A stretch of DNA of 64,000 nucleotides from assembly GCF_040907265.1 (NCBI RefSeq), contig NZ_JBFOHP010000002.1:7688001-7752000 (forward strand), given 5' to 3'. This DNA is from Streptomyces sclerotialus (GTDB lineage: Bacteria > Actinomycetota > Actinomycetes > Streptomycetales > Streptomycetaceae). Numbering within the stretch: position 1 is the stretch's first letter; each line of letters begins with the position of its first letter. Made by a program: the position numbers and the translations under genes. Below the pieces are notes generated by a model that ran no database searches, had not been told where the DNA came from, and saw only the letters and a list, made by a program, of their open reading frames with translations. Shown piece after piece: positions 17,057-26,305 of this stretch.

Positions 17057-18496
17057 GTGGCGAGAGTACCCACGGGTGAGCGGCCGGCCGGGAGCAGACG
17101 GATGCCGGACGGGAGACGGGCGGCGGCCGGCGCCCGGATGCGGCCGCTGGCGGGGCTGCTGGCGGCGGCCGCCGTGTCGCAGACCGGAACCCGCGTGTCG
17201 GCCATCGCGCTGCCCTGGTTCGTCCTGGTCACCACCGGCAGCGCGGCCCAGACCGGCCTGGTCGCGTTCTGCGAGATGGCGCCGTACGTCCTGATCAAGG
17301 CGCTGACCGGGCCGCTGGTCGACCGGGCCGGAGCACGGGTGATCTCGTGGACGACGGACGTGGCCAGCGCCGCGGGCGTCGCGGCGGTACCGGCGCTGCA
17401 CGCACTCGGACTGCTGGACTTCTGGCTGCTGCTCGTCATGGTCGCGGTGATCGGCGGCGCGCGCGGCCCCGGCGACCTGGCCAAAGAGGTCATGATCCCG
17501 GAGGCCGCCGCACTGTCGGCGGTCCCCATCGAGCGGGCCACCGGCCTCCTCGGCGTCGTCGAACGGCTCGCCTCCACGGTGGGCCCCGGCGCGGGCGGCG
17601 TCCTGGTCGCCGTGCTCGGGCCGCTGGCCGGACTGCTCGTCAACGCGGCGACGTTCGCGCTCGGCTCGGTGATCGTCGCCCTGGCGCTGCCGCGCGGGAT
17701 GGGCGGCGCCGACGACGGTACGGGCACCGACCCGACGGCCCCCGGAGCCGTGGCCGGCGGGCCCGGTCCGGGCTACTGGCAGCGGTTCGCCGAGGGCCCC
17801 GCCTATCTGCGCGGCCAGCCGCTGCTGCTCATCATCATCTGCACCGTCGGCTTCACCAACTTCCTCGACGCGGCCCGCAATTCCGTGCTGCTGCCGATCT
17901 GGGCGAAGGAGACCGGGTACGGGCCGTCCGCGATCGGCCTGATGACGGCCGCGACGGGGCTCACGGCGGTGGCCGGCAGCCTGGTCGCCGCGGTCGTGGC
18001 GCACCGGCTCCGCCGCCGCCTGGTCTTCTTCACCGGCTTCCTGCTCGCGGGCGCGCCCCGCTTCGTGATCCTGGCCGTGGACGTACCGGTGTGGGCGGTG
18101 GTGGCCGTGTACGCGCTCTCCGGCTTCGGGTCCGGCTTCCTCAACCCGATCCTGGGCGCGGTCGTCTGGGAACGGATTCCGCGCCGGCTGCTCGGCCGGG
18201 TGGGTGCGCTCGGCGACTCGCTGGCCTGGGCCGGCATCCCGCTCGGCGCTCTGGTGGCCGGTGCGGCGGTGGGCTGCGCCGGGCTGGTACCGGTCCTGGC
18301 GGTGGGCGGCGCGGCGTACTTCCTCGCCACCAACCTGGCGGGGCTGCGCCCCGAGTGGCACGAGATGGACCGGGAGCGGGAGGGCGCGCCGGACGAGGAG
18401 CGGCCGGGCACCACGGACCCGGAGCCGGCGGCGCCGCCCGTGCAGCCGCCCGTGCAGCCGCCCGCGCCGCGCCGCGGCCGGATGGAGAAGGCGTAG
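17057..18496 (+). CDS. MFS transporter
   Basis: 479 residues, about 12 hydrophobic segments, beginning LLAAAAVSQTGTRVSAIALPW, which resembles the MFS_3 branch of exporters (enterobactin/macrolide type). A hydrophilic loop at about residues 215-240 separates the two halves. The tail carries a small repeat, PPVQPPVQPPAP. GTG 17057. Substrate unknown; export of a drug or siderophore is plausible but unproven. Confidence 0.85.
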   Translation: MARVPTGERPAGSRRMPDGRRAAAGARMRPLAGLLAAAAVSQTGTRVSAIALPWFVLVTTGSAAQTGLVAFCEMAPYVLIKALTGPLVDRAGARVISWTTDVASAAGVAAVPALHALGLLDFWLLLVMVAVIGGARGPGDLAKEVMIPEAAALSAVPIERATGLLGVVERLASTVGPGAGGVLVAVLGPLAGLLVNAATFALGSVIVALALPRGMGGADDGTGTDPTAPGAVAGGPGPGYWQRFAEGPAYLRGQPLLLIIICTVGFTNFLDAARNSVLLPIWAKETGYGPSAIGLMTAATGLTAVAGSLVAAVVAHRLRRRLVFFTGFLLAGAPRFVILAVDVPVWAVVAVYALSGFGSGFLNPILGAVVWERIPRRLLGRVGALGDSLAWAGIPLGALVAGAAVGCAGLVPVLAVGGAAYFLATNLAGLRPEWHEMDREREGAPDEERPGTTDPEPAAPPVQPPVQPPAPRRGRMEKA

Positions 18497-18641
18497 CCGA
18501 GGGAGCAGGCATAGCCGGCGGACGGCCGGGAATGCGGGCGCCGGAGGCCCCGGCGCGCTGGACGGCGCGGGCAGCGCGCAGCCGTTACGTTCGGGGCAGC
18601 AGGCACGCCTCCCGCGCAACCGAAGGAACCGGAGGACCGAC

Positions 18642-19337
18642 ATGGCGAAGATCCTTTTCGTGCTGACCGGCGCCGACCACTGGACGCTGGCCGACGGCAC
18701 CCGGCACCCCACCGGCTTCTGGGGCGAAGAGGTGGTGGCTCCGTACCAGGTCTTCACCGAGGCCGGGCACGAGGTCGTGGTCGCCACGCCCGGCGGTGTG
18801 CTGCCGACGCTGGACCCGGCCAGCCTCGCGCCGGAGGCGAACGGGGGCCAGGCGGGCGCGGACGCGGTCGCCGCCGCGCTCCAGTCGATGGACCCGCTGC
18901 GCAGCCCGGTCAAGCTGGAGCAGATCGACGTGGCGGGCTACGCGGCCGTCTTCTACCCCGGCGGGCACGGCCCGATGGAGGACCTCGCGGCCGATGAGGA
19001 CTCGGGCCGGGTGCTGACCGAGGCGCTGGCGTCGGGCCGGCCGCTGGGCATCGTCTGTCACGGCCCGGCGGCGCTGCTCGCCACGCGCGGCGCCGACGGG
19101 ACCTCGCCGTTCGCCGGGTACCGCCTCACCGCCTTCACCAACGCCGAGGAAGCGCAGGCCGGGTTCGCCGACAAGGCGCCGTGGCTGCTCCAGGACCGGC
19201 TGGTGGAGCTGGGGACGGACTTCCGCGAGGGCGAGCCGTGGGCGCCGCACGTCATCGCCGACCGGAACCTCTACACCGGCCAGAACCCCGCCTCCTCGGC
19301 CCCGCTCGCCACCGAGATGGCCAAGGCCCTGGGCTGA
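18642..19337 (+). CDS. DJ-1/PfpI family protein
   Basis: 231 residues, class I glutamine-amidotransferase-like fold. The nucleophile Cys is in GIVCHGPAALL, with the Glu of TGFWGEEVVAP and the GGHGPMEDLA oxyanion region, typical of the Hsp31-like branch acting as glyoxalase III or protein deglycase. Starts at ATG 18642 with GGAGGA upstream. The next gene is an aldehyde dehydrogenase about 100 bases on, which would fit a shared role in reactive aldehyde removal (inference). Confidence 0.88.
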   Translation: MAKILFVLTGADHWTLADGTRHPTGFWGEEVVAPYQVFTEAGHEVVVATPGGVLPTLDPASLAPEANGGQAGADAVAAALQSMDPLRSPVKLEQIDVAGYAAVFYPGGHGPMEDLAADEDSGRVLTEALASGRPLGIVCHGPAALLATRGADGTSPFAGYRLTAFTNAEEAQAGFADKAPWLLQDRLVELGTDFREGEPWAPHVIADRNLYTGQNPASSAPLATEMAKALG

Positions 19338-19433
19338 TTCCGGGCCTTTCCCGGCATAGCCGGAATGAATGCCTCCGCTCCGACGCTGTGCATGGACGAT
19401 CGCACGCGACACCTTGAACGAAACGAGCACCGC

Positions 19434-20804
19434 ATGACCGGCTCACCAGCCACCCTTGCCGAAGCGCCCGCCGCAGCCACCGCTGACGCCGCCGCCGAGG
19501 CCCCCGCCGACCTCGTCGCCCGGCTGCGTGCCACCTTCCGCGGCGGCCGCACCCGCTCCCTGGAGTGGCGCGCGCAGCAGCTCTGGAAGCTCCGTACGCT
19601 GCTCACCGAACACCGCGCCGACCTCGCCGCAGCGCTCCACGCCGACCTGGGCAAGAGCGAGGCCGAGGCGTTCGCCGCCGAGGTGGACTTCCCGATCCGC
19701 GAGATCGACCACACCCTGGAACACCTGGAGGAGTGGCTGAGGCCCGCGCCGGTCGCCCTGTCCGCCGAAGGCTTCCCGGCCGGCAGCACGGCGGGCACCC
19801 GGTACGACCCGCTGGGCGTCGTGCTGGTCATCGCCCCCTGGAACTACCCGGCCCAGCTGCTGCTGGTCCCCGTCGCGGGCGCGCTCGCGGCGGGCAACAC
19901 CGTCGTCGCCAAGCCCAGCGAGCTCGCCCCGGCCACCTCGGCGCTGCTGGCCCGGCTGCTGCCGGAGTACCTCGACAACGACGCGGTCGCCGTGGTCGAG
20001 GGCGGCGTACCGGAGACCACCGAACTGCTCGCCCAGCGCTTCGACCACATCTTCTACACCGGCAACGGCACGGTCGGCCGGATCGTGATGCGTGCCGCCG
20101 CCGAGCACCTCACGCCCGTCACGCTCGAACTGGGCGGCAAGTCCCCGGCGTTCGTCGACCGGGACGCCGACGTGACGCGCACGGCGCAGCGGCTGGCCCG
20201 CGCCAAGTTCCAGAACGCAGGCCAGACCTGTGTCGCGCCCGACTACGTGCTGACCGACCCGGAGACCTCCAAGGCCCTCCAGGCCGCGCTCGCCGAGGCC
20301 GTCGAGGAGCTGTACGGCACCGACCCGGCGGCCTCGCCCGCGTACGGCCGGATCATCAACCACCGTCACTTCGACCGGCTCACCGGCCTGCTCGACTCCG
20401 GCCGGACCGTCACCGGCGGCGGCCACGACCGGGAACAGAAGTACATCGCGCCGACGGTACTGGCCGACGTCACCCCTGACTCCCCGGTCATGCAGGAGGA
20501 GATCTTCGGCCCGGTGCTGCCGATCGTCGAGGTCGCCGATCTGGACGAGGCCATCGCGTTCATCAACGACCGCGACAAGCCGCTGGCGCTCTACGGTTTC
20601 ACCGAGAACGAGACCACCCGCCGCCGGCTGGCCACGGAAACCTCCTCCGGCGGGCTCGGCTTCGGTATGCCCATGGCCCACCTCCGCGTCCCCGACCTGC
20701 CCTTCGGCGGGGTCGGCGAGAGCGGCATGGGCGCCTACCACGGCCCGCACTCCATCGCCACGTTCAGCCACCGCAAGGCCGTGCTGGACGTCCCGCTGGG
20801 CTGA
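19434..20804 (+). CDS. aldehyde dehydrogenase family protein
   Basis: 456 residues. NAD(P)-dependent oxidation of an aldehyde to the acid. Catalytic Cys is in FQNAGQTCVAPDYV, the base Glu in VTLELGGKSPAF, and the dinucleotide site in FYTGNGTVGR. Length and the PWNYPAQLL motif fit class-3-like / coniferyl-type dehydrogenases that lack the longer N-terminus. ATG 19434 has only a weak binding site; an in-frame upstream ATG at 19365 is less likely. Convergent with the NmrA-like gene, 7 bases between stops. Confidence 0.92.
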   Translation: MTGSPATLAEAPAAATADAAAEAPADLVARLRATFRGGRTRSLEWRAQQLWKLRTLLTEHRADLAAALHADLGKSEAEAFAAEVDFPIREIDHTLEHLEEWLRPAPVALSAEGFPAGSTAGTRYDPLGVVLVIAPWNYPAQLLLVPVAGALAAGNTVVAKPSELAPATSALLARLLPEYLDNDAVAVVEGGVPETTELLAQRFDHIFYTGNGTVGRIVMRAAAEHLTPVTLELGGKSPAFVDRDADVTRTAQRLARAKFQNAGQTCVAPDYVLTDPETSKALQAALAEAVEELYGTDPAASPAYGRIINHRHFDRLTGLLDSGRTVTGGGHDREQKYIAPTVLADVTPDSPVMQEEIFGPVLPIVEVADLDEAIAFINDRDKPLALYGFTENETTRRRLATETSSGGLGFGMPMAHLRVPDLPFGGVGESGMGAYHGPHSIATFSHRKAVLDVPLG

Positions 20805-20811
20805 GAGCCCG

Positions 20812-21660
20812 TCACCGGCCGCGCGCCCACTCCCGTTCCGCGACCTCGCGGAAGCCGTGGGGCGGGCGGCCGGTGAGGCGCTGGACGGCATCGGTGGTAC
20901 GGTCCTCGGCGCCCCGGGCGACGGCGCGGTCCAGGCCGGCCAGCAGCGCGGCGAACTCCGGCGGCACGTGTGCCGCGAGGTGAGCGCACAGTTGGTCGTG
21001 GCTCAGCCGGCGGTGGACCACGGGCCGCCCGCTGACCTCGGTCATGATCGTGGCGATGTCGTCGTAACTGAGCGCTTCCGGTCCGGTGAGGATCAGGTCG
21101 GTATCAGGTGCGCGGTGATCGGTGAGGGCGCGCACGGCGACGGCGGCGATGTCGTCGGCGTCGACGAAGCCGACCCGGCCGTCCCCGGCGGCGGTGAAAA
21201 GGGTGCCGTGCTCCCGGATGCTGTCGGCGTGGGCGTGCGCGCCGGTGAAGTTCTGCATGAACCAGGAGGGCCGCAGCACCGCCCACTCGTCGAACAGGCC
21301 GGGCAGCGCCTGGTGCACGGCTCCCACCGCCGGACCGCCCTCGGGGATGGCCGAGGAGCTGAGCAGCACGGCGCGGCGGACACCGGCGGCGCGGGCCTGC
21401 CGGAGGAAGGGCAGCACGACCGCTGCCGGGCCGGCGTCGCCCACGGGCGGTACGAGGTAGAGACGGTCGGCACCGTCGAGCGCCGCGGCGTGCGTGGCCG
21501 GGTCGTACCAGTCGAAGCGGACCGGCTCCGCGCCCGCGACCGGGGTGCCGCGTCGGCTCGCGGCCTTGACGCGGTGGCCGGCGGCGGCCAGTCGCGCGGC
21601 GGTACGGCTGCCGGTGGTGCCGGTGGCGCCGATGACCAGGGTGGTGCCGGTGGTGGTCAT
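20812..21660 (-). CDS. NmrA-like NAD(P)-binding protein
   Basis: 282 residues. An atypical short-chain dehydrogenase/NmrA Rossmann fold: VIGATGTTGSRTAARLAAAG at the N-terminus is the dinucleotide loop; LSSSAIPEGGPAV follows. Such proteins are redox sensors or NAD(P)H:quinone reductase-like (QOR2) enzymes. Start ATG 21660 overlaps the stop of the SnoaL-like gene (ATGA), so both are translated from one mRNA governed by the divergent TetR regulator. Confidence 0.88.
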   Translation of the reverse strand: MTTTGTTLVIGATGTTGSRTAARLAAAGHRVKAASRRGTPVAGAEPVRFDWYDPATHAAALDGADRLYLVPPVGDAGPAAVVLPFLRQARAAGVRRAVLLSSSAIPEGGPAVGAVHQALPGLFDEWAVLRPSWFMQNFTGAHAHADSIREHGTLFTAAGDGRVGFVDADDIAAVAVRALTDHRAPDTDLILTGPEALSYDDIATIMTEVSGRPVVHRRLSHDQLCAHLAAHVPPEFAALLAGLDRAVARGAEDRTTDAVQRLTGRPPHGFREVAEREWARGR

Positions 21661-22082
21661 CGGGTGCTCCCCGCGAAGTCGGCGCCGGGCTCCAGCACGG
21701 CGAGCGGATTCCAGTAGTCGCGGTAGGAGCTGATGCGTCCCTCCCGGACGGTGACGACGGCGATGTACGTCATGTCGAAGGGCTTGCCGGTCTTCACCAG
21801 GCGGCCCACGCCGCGCATCTCGACCACGATGGTCTCCGGGTCCTCGGTCCGGTGGATCCGCAGGTCGGGGAAGTCGTGCAGGTCGATGTGGCCGGGGTAG
21901 TGGCGCATGTAGGCGGCGACGGCCTCCTTGCCCTCCAGGCGCCGGGGCCACCCCTCGGGCGCGAAGGGGAACTCCATGACGCCGTCCTCGGCCCACAGGC
22001 CGGTCCAGGCGGCGATGTCCTTGTCGAGCAGCAGGCGCAGGCTGTGGCGGTACAGCTCCGCCGGTGACATGTGTGCGGACAT
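21657..22082 (-). CDS. SnoaL-like (NTF2 fold) protein
   Basis: 141 residues with the alpha+beta barrel pattern of SnoaL-like ester/ketone isomerases and ketosteroid isomerases (WTGLWAEDGVMEFPFAPEG, EGKEAVAAYM, REGRISSYRDYWNP). ATG 22082 has GAGAGGA upstream. First gene of the two-gene operon with the NmrA-like gene. Function unknown; such pairs often modify or detoxify small ligands recognised by the local TetR. Confidence 0.85.
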   Translation of the reverse strand: MSAHMSPAELYRHSLRLLLDKDIAAWTGLWAEDGVMEFPFAPEGWPRRLEGKEAVAAYMRHYPGHIDLHDFPDLRIHRTEDPETIVVEMRGVGRLVKTGKPFDMTYIAVVTVREGRISSYRDYWNPLAVLEPGADFAGSTR

Positions 22083-22116
22083 GGGTGTCCTCTCGTCCCG
22101 AAGATCTCCTAGAATG

Positions 22117-22159
22117 CGGACCCGGGGTCCGGTTATGAAAGATACGGACCCGTGGTCCG
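22117..22159. promoter_or_regulatory. two TetR operators (CGGACC-N3-GGTCCG)
   Basis: Two identical 15-base inverted repeats, CGGACC-cgg-GGTCCG at 22117-22131 and CGGACC-cgt-GGTCCG at 22145-22159, with centres 28 bp apart, lie between the SnoaL-like gene and the tetR gene. The second abuts the tetR start region. This strongly suggests self-control and repression of the divergent operon. Confidence 0.8.
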
Positions 22160-22179
22160 CTTTGTAAAGGAGGAGCCGC

Positions 22180-22779
22180 GTGCCGGAACGCAAGCCCCGC
22201 AAGGACGCAGCCCGCAACAGGGCCGCCGTCCTCGCGGCCGCCGACACCCTCTTCACCCGCTGCGCAAGCCCCGACGACGTCACCATGGCCGACATCGCGG
22301 CAGCGGCCGGCGTCGGCAAGGGCACGCTCTTCCGCGCCTTCGGCGACCGCGTCGGCCTCATCCGGGCGCTCTACGCGGCACGGCTCCAACCCGTCGAGGA
22401 AGCCGTCGAAACGGGCCCGCCGCCACTCGGCCCCGAGACCCCGCCGCTGCGGCGCGTCCCCGCCCTGCTCGACGCGCTCCTCTGCTTCAAGCTCGACAAC
22501 CGCCACCTCGCGCTGGCCCTGGAAGGGACCGGCAGCGACAGCCCGTACCAGGCGGAGCACTACGAGCGCTGGCACACCCTGCTGCGGGCCACGCTGGACC
22601 GGCTTCCCGGCCGCCCCGACAGCGACTTCACCGCCCACGCCCTCCTCGCCGCCACCCGCGCCGACCTCGTCGAGCACCTGGCCGGCAAGGAGGCCGTGCC
22701 GCGCGACACCCTGCGGGCACAGCTGGCGGGCTTCACCGCCACGGTGCTCGGCACCTCCGCACCGGGGGATCCGGCCTGA
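22180..22779 (+). CDS. TetR family regulator
   Basis: 199 residues; helix-turn-helix at about residues 12-58 (VTMADIAAAAGVGKGTLFRAFGDR), ligand-binding helical C-terminus. GTG 22180 has AAAGGAGGAG directly upstream. The twin CGGACC-N3-GGTCCG sites next to its start are the likely operators. Probable targets: itself and the SnoaL-like/NmrA-like operon. Confidence 0.9.
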   Translation: MPERKPRKDAARNRAAVLAAADTLFTRCASPDDVTMADIAAAAGVGKGTLFRAFGDRVGLIRALYAARLQPVEEAVETGPPPLGPETPPLRRVPALLDALLCFKLDNRHLALALEGTGSDSPYQAEHYERWHTLLRATLDRLPGRPDSDFTAHALLAATRADLVEHLAGKEAVPRDTLRAQLAGFTATVLGTSAPGDPA

Positions 22780-22805
22780 GGCGCGGCGGAGTTACGGTGA
22801 CCGGC

Positions 22806-23369
22806 ATGGTCAGTGACACGAGTGTGCTGCCGGGCGGTGTCGTGCTGCGGCCGGCCGCGGAGGACGACGCCGAAGCGCTGCTCGCGGCGTACCTGCACAA
22901 CCGTGAGCACCTGCGCCCCTGGGACCCGCGTCGGGGCGAGGACTTCTACACCGTCGAGGGCCAACGCGACCGGCTGAGGGAACAGTTGGCGGAGCAGGAA
23001 ACCGGCCGGACGGCGCTGTGGGTGCTGACGGACGGCCCCCGGATCGTCGGCGTGATCACCCTGTCCGGCATCCGTCACGGCCCGTCCTGCAGCGGGAAGC
23101 TCGGCTACTGGATCGACGTCGACCACGCCGGGAAGGGGCTGGCGAGCGCGGCCGTCGAGGCGGTCGCCCGGTACGCCGACGAGCAGGCCGGGCTGCACCG
23201 CCTCGAAGCGGGCACGCTGCTGCACAACACCGGCTCGCAGCGCGTCCTGGAGAAGTGCGGCTTCGAGCCCTACGGGGTCGCGCCGCGGTACCTCCACATC
23301 AACGGCGAGTGGCAGGACGTCCGGCTCTTCCAGCGGATCCTGAACGACCGCCCACCCGCCGCGCCTTGA
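22806..23369 (+). CDS. GNAT acetyltransferase (RimJ/RimL type)
   Basis: 187 residues. Acetyl-CoA-dependent N-acetyltransferase: VLRPAAEDDAEALLAAY at the N-terminus, acetyl-CoA loop at VDHAGKGLASAAVEAVARYA, and the RimJ/RimL-type EAGTLLHNTGSQRVLEKCGF. ATG 22806 follows TACGGT-N7, a leaderless-type arrangement; GTG 22797 with GGAG upstream is an alternative start. Substrate may be a ribosomal protein N-terminus, a peptide or a small amine. Confidence 0.85.
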   Translation: MVSDTSVLPGGVVLRPAAEDDAEALLAAYLHNREHLRPWDPRRGEDFYTVEGQRDRLREQLAEQETGRTALWVLTDGPRIVGVITLSGIRHGPSCSGKLGYWIDVDHAGKGLASAAVEAVARYADEQAGLHRLEAGTLLHNTGSQRVLEKCGFEPYGVAPRYLHINGEWQDVRLFQRILNDRPPAAP

Positions 23370-23384
23370 CCGCCGGGGCCCGGA

Positions 23385-24125
23385 TCAGCGGCGCAGCCGC
23401 ACCCGGTAGGAGTACTGCTCGGGCAGGAAGTAGCTGATGGCCAGCTCGACGCGGCGGCCTTCGGACGTCGTGTAGAGCCGGTCGATGCGCAGCAGCGGGT
23501 GGTGCGGCTCGCACGCCAGTTCCTCGGCGACGGCGGCCGGGGCCGATGCCACCGTGATGGACTGCTCGGCCTCCGTGATCGGCGACTCCAGCCGGTCGTC
23601 CAGCAGCCCGATGATGGTGAACGTACTGCGCGCGCCGGTCTCGGTGAGCTGGTCCACATCGGTCAGCGTCTCGCCGACGTCCGGCGGCAGCCACACCGTG
23701 GTGTGGCAGAACGGCACGTCGTCGTGGAACCGCCGGAAGGCGAGGGTGTGCACCATGTCGCTGTCCAGCCGCAGCCGCCCGGCCGCGTCGATGTCCACCC
23801 GCCGCCGCAGCGGGCTGGACAGCTGCATGGTGGTGTCCAGGGACAGGCCCATCAGATCGTCGACCGAACCGAACCTGCGGAGGTAGCGGCCGTCACGCGG
23901 CGCGGCGAACGTGCCGCGCCCGGGCACCCGGTACACCAGGCCCTCGGCGACCAGGTCGTGGAAGGCGCGGCGCACCGTCTGCCGGCTGACCTGGTACGTC
24001 TCGGCCAGCTCCGCCTCGGTCGGCAGCCGCACCCCCTTGGGGTACCGGTCGCCCGCGAGGTCCGTGCGCAGGTCGTCCGCCAGCTGCTGGTAAGCGGTCC
24101 GCGCACGGGCCGGCTTGTTGGCCAT
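23385..24125 (-). CDS. GntR/HutC-type regulator of the adjacent CoA-thioester genes
   Basis: 246 residues. Winged helix at residues 8-75 (LPTEAELAETYQVSRQTVRRAF) and a UTRA effector domain to the C-terminus (LACEPHHPLLRIDRLYTTSEG). ATG 24125 has GAGGATG upstream. It lies 158 bases downstream of the lyase gene in the same direction and is the only regulator in the putative itaconate-type block, so it is the likely controller; the effector would be a pathway acid or its CoA ester (inference). Confidence 0.87.
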   Translation of the reverse strand: MANKPARARTAYQQLADDLRTDLAGDRYPKGVRLPTEAELAETYQVSRQTVRRAFHDLVAEGLVYRVPGRGTFAAPRDGRYLRRFGSVDDLMGLSLDTTMQLSSPLRRRVDIDAAGRLRLDSDMVHTLAFRRFHDDVPFCHTTVWLPPDVGETLTDVDQLTETGARSTFTIIGLLDDRLESPITEAEQSITVASAPAAVAEELACEPHHPLLRIDRLYTTSEGRRVELAISYFLPEQYSYRVRLRR

Positions 24126-24283
24126 CACATCCTCGTCGCCGTCGGTACAAGCAGGGAACGGCCAGCTTATCGGCCGCGGAACACCCAGGTCACCTGTGGG
24201 ACGGCCCGGCGGCCGGACCGCGGGCGGAACGCCGGGCCGCCCCGCGTGCCGGTGGGCCGGGCGTCCGCGGGCCGCCGCCGTAC

Positions 24284-25108
24284 TCAGCCGCGGTCCGCCG
24301 CCAGTATGCGCCGGGCCCGCTCCAGTACGGGCCGGTCCACCATCCGCCCGTCGACCACCGCGACCGGCCCCTCCGCCGCCAGTACCCGGTGCGCCCACTC
24401 CCGCTCGGCCGCCGACGGAGTGAACCCTTCGTGCACGGCGCCGAGTTGACGCGGATGGATGCAGAGCTTGCCGCCGAAGCCCAGCCGGCGGGCGTACGCC
24501 ACGTCCGAGGCCGGCGGCCCGTCGGCCGCGAGACCGGTGGTGACACCGTCGAGCGGCGGCGCGAGCCCGGCCGCCGCCGAGGCGCAGACCAGCCGCGAGC
24601 GCGCGTACGCCAGGGCCGGCCGGTCGTCGGGGTCCACCCCGAGCTGCGCCGCGAGGTCGATGCTGCCGAAGGCGGCCCGTACGACGCCCGGGACGCGGCA
24701 CAGCGCGGCGGCGTTCTCCACCCCGGCCGCGGTCTCCACCAGCGCGAGCAGCGGACCGCCGCCCGTCCGGGCGGCGGCCGACTCCAGTGCGGCCGGGTCC
24801 TCGGCCTTGGGCAGCATCACGGGTGCGCCGTGCGCGGCGGCCATCGCGAGGTCGGCCGCGTACCACTCGGTGCCCGGAGCATTGATCCGTACCACCGCCC
24901 GGGCGCCGCCCGCGAGCCATTCGGCCACGGCGTCCCGCGCGGCGTCCTTGGCGTCCGGCGCGACGGCGTCCTCCAGGTCCACGACCACCCCGTCGGCGCC
25001 CGCCGCTGCCGCCTTGGCGTAGCGGTCGGAGCGGTGGCCGGGGACGAAGAGCAGGCTGCGGGCGGCGGCGAGGGTACGCGTGTACGAAGGGGCGCCGGCG
25101 GCGGTCAT
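24284..25108 (-). CDS. CitE-like lyase, candidate citramalyl-CoA lyase
   Basis: 274 residues of the HpcH/HpaI-CitE TIM-barrel family. Mg2+ and CoA-site signatures: SLLFVPGHRSDRYAKA, DGVVVDLEDAVAP, LVETAAGVENAA, AAFGSIDLAAQLG and KLCIHPRQLGAVHEGF. Family reactions include malyl-, citramalyl- and citryl-CoA cleavage to acetyl-CoA plus an oxo acid. The hydratase gene just upstream overlaps it by ATGA, and a class III CoA-transferase is nearby, which is the set used to degrade itaconate to pyruvate and acetyl-CoA. Confidence 0.85.
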   Translation of the reverse strand: MTAAGAPSYTRTLAAARSLLFVPGHRSDRYAKAAAAGADGVVVDLEDAVAPDAKDAARDAVAEWLAGGARAVVRINAPGTEWYAADLAMAAAHGAPVMLPKAEDPAALESAAARTGGGPLLALVETAAGVENAAALCRVPGVVRAAFGSIDLAAQLGVDPDDRPALAYARSRLVCASAAAGLAPPLDGVTTGLAADGPPASDVAYARRLGFGGKLCIHPRQLGAVHEGFTPSAAEREWAHRVLAAEGPVAVVDGRMVDRPVLERARRILAADRG

Positions 25109-26013
25109 GCGAACGTCACCTCCGCCGTGGCGTGCTCCGCGGCACGCGGCCCCGCGACCCACAGCCGCACGCCCGCCTCGCCGTCCGCCTCGTACGGCGT
25201 GCCGCAGGACAACAGCCGCTCGCCGCAGAACGCGGGCTGCCGGAGCCGGTAGGAGAGGGTGCGCACGGTGCGTCCGGGCGCGTGGCGGCGGACCAGCTCC
25301 AGCATCTGGAGCACCAGCAGCGGGCCGTGGACGACCAGGCCCGGATAGCCCTCGACGCCGGTGACGTAGGGCTCGTCGTAGTGGATGCGATGCGCGTTGG
25401 CGGTCAGCGCGCTGACGCGGAAGAGGACGGCGGGGTCGGTGCTCCACGGCAGCTGCCACGGCGCGTCGCTGTGCGGCTCGGCGCCGGCGTCGAGGGTGAT
25501 CCGGTCCGGTACGGGCGCGCCGCCGCCGCTGCGGTAGACGATGTCCTGTTCCTCCGTCACCCGTACGTCACCGTCCTGGCGGAACTCGCTGCGGGCGGTG
25601 ACGAACAGCAGCCCGCCGGTGCGGCCCTTCTTGGCCGCCACCTCGACCACCCTGCTGGTCTGCTCGGCCGGCCGGCCGACGGTCAGCGGGGTACGGACCT
25701 CCAGGCGGCCGCCCGCGAACATCCGGCGCCGCTCGGGCAGCGGGGGCAGGAAGTGGCCGTCGCGCAGGTGCCCGTCCGGGCCCAGCTCGCTCCGGCGGGG
25801 CCAGGTCAAGAAGTGCAGCCAGTGCCACAGCGGCGGCAGCGGCTGTCCGGCGGTGGCCACCGGTTCCGGCAGGTCCAGTACCGCGGAGAGCGCGGCGACC
25901 GGCGCGGGGTCGAGGACGTCGGTGGTGCTGGTGCCGGCCGGGCGCCAGGTGCGGGCGGTCTCTTCCAGGACGCGGAAGTCGGCGGCCGGGGTGTCGGCGG
26001 GGGCGCCGGTCAT
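25105..26013 (-). CDS. hydratase (MaoC/FAS1-like), candidate itaconyl- or mesaconyl-CoA hydratase
   Basis: 302 residues with two hot-dog units. The N-terminal unit carries LPPLWHWLHFLTWPR; the C-terminal unit holds NAHRIHYDEPYVTGVEGYP then GLVVHGPLL, the active-site signature of the mesaconyl-C4-CoA / itaconyl-CoA hydratase branch. ATG 26013 has ACAGGAG upstream; a longer in-frame start at 26088 is not supported. First gene of the minus-strand operon with the CitE-like lyase; divergent from the MmgE/PrpD gene. Confidence 0.85.
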   Translation of the reverse strand: MTGAPADTPAADFRVLEETARTWRPAGTSTTDVLDPAPVAALSAVLDLPEPVATAGQPLPPLWHWLHFLTWPRRSELGPDGHLRDGHFLPPLPERRRMFAGGRLEVRTPLTVGRPAEQTSRVVEVAAKKGRTGGLLFVTARSEFRQDGDVRVTEEQDIVYRSGGGAPVPDRITLDAGAEPHSDAPWQLPWSTDPAVLFRVSALTANAHRIHYDEPYVTGVEGYPGLVVHGPLLVLQMLELVRRHAPGRTVRTLSYRLRQPAFCGERLLSCGTPYEADGEAGVRLWVAGPRAAEHATAEVTFA

Positions 26014-26215
26014 GGGGGCTCCTGTCGTGCGGGGCGGGGACGGGATCGGTACTGGCCTACCTCCAAAGGCCCGGAAACGGGCGGCCATTCAGCGCGGTCA
26101 TGTACGGAATATTTACGCACAAAGAGACTCGGCGTGCGGCGTCGGCATTCTGTGGTCCGGCACACGGTGGCGTCAAGACCCGTGGCTGCTGCGTCGATCG
26201 GATGAGGAGGCACCG

Positions 26216-26244
26216 TTGACACCGCGATTATTTGGCCGTACAAA
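26216..26244 (+). promoter_or_regulatory. HrdB-type promoter for the MmgE/PrpD operon
   Basis: TTGACA at 26216-26221, 17-base spacer, TACAAA at 26239-26244. It lies about 62 bases upstream of the ATG in the 292-base divergent gap. The gap also has an AT-rich block GGAATATTTACG near 26107, unusual in this DNA and a candidate regulator site. Confidence 0.7.
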
Positions 26245-26305
26245 TCCTCGGCAGAGGAGTCGCCGACCGTACGGCCGGCGGACGCCGCACCACGGAGGGG
26301 ACCGC

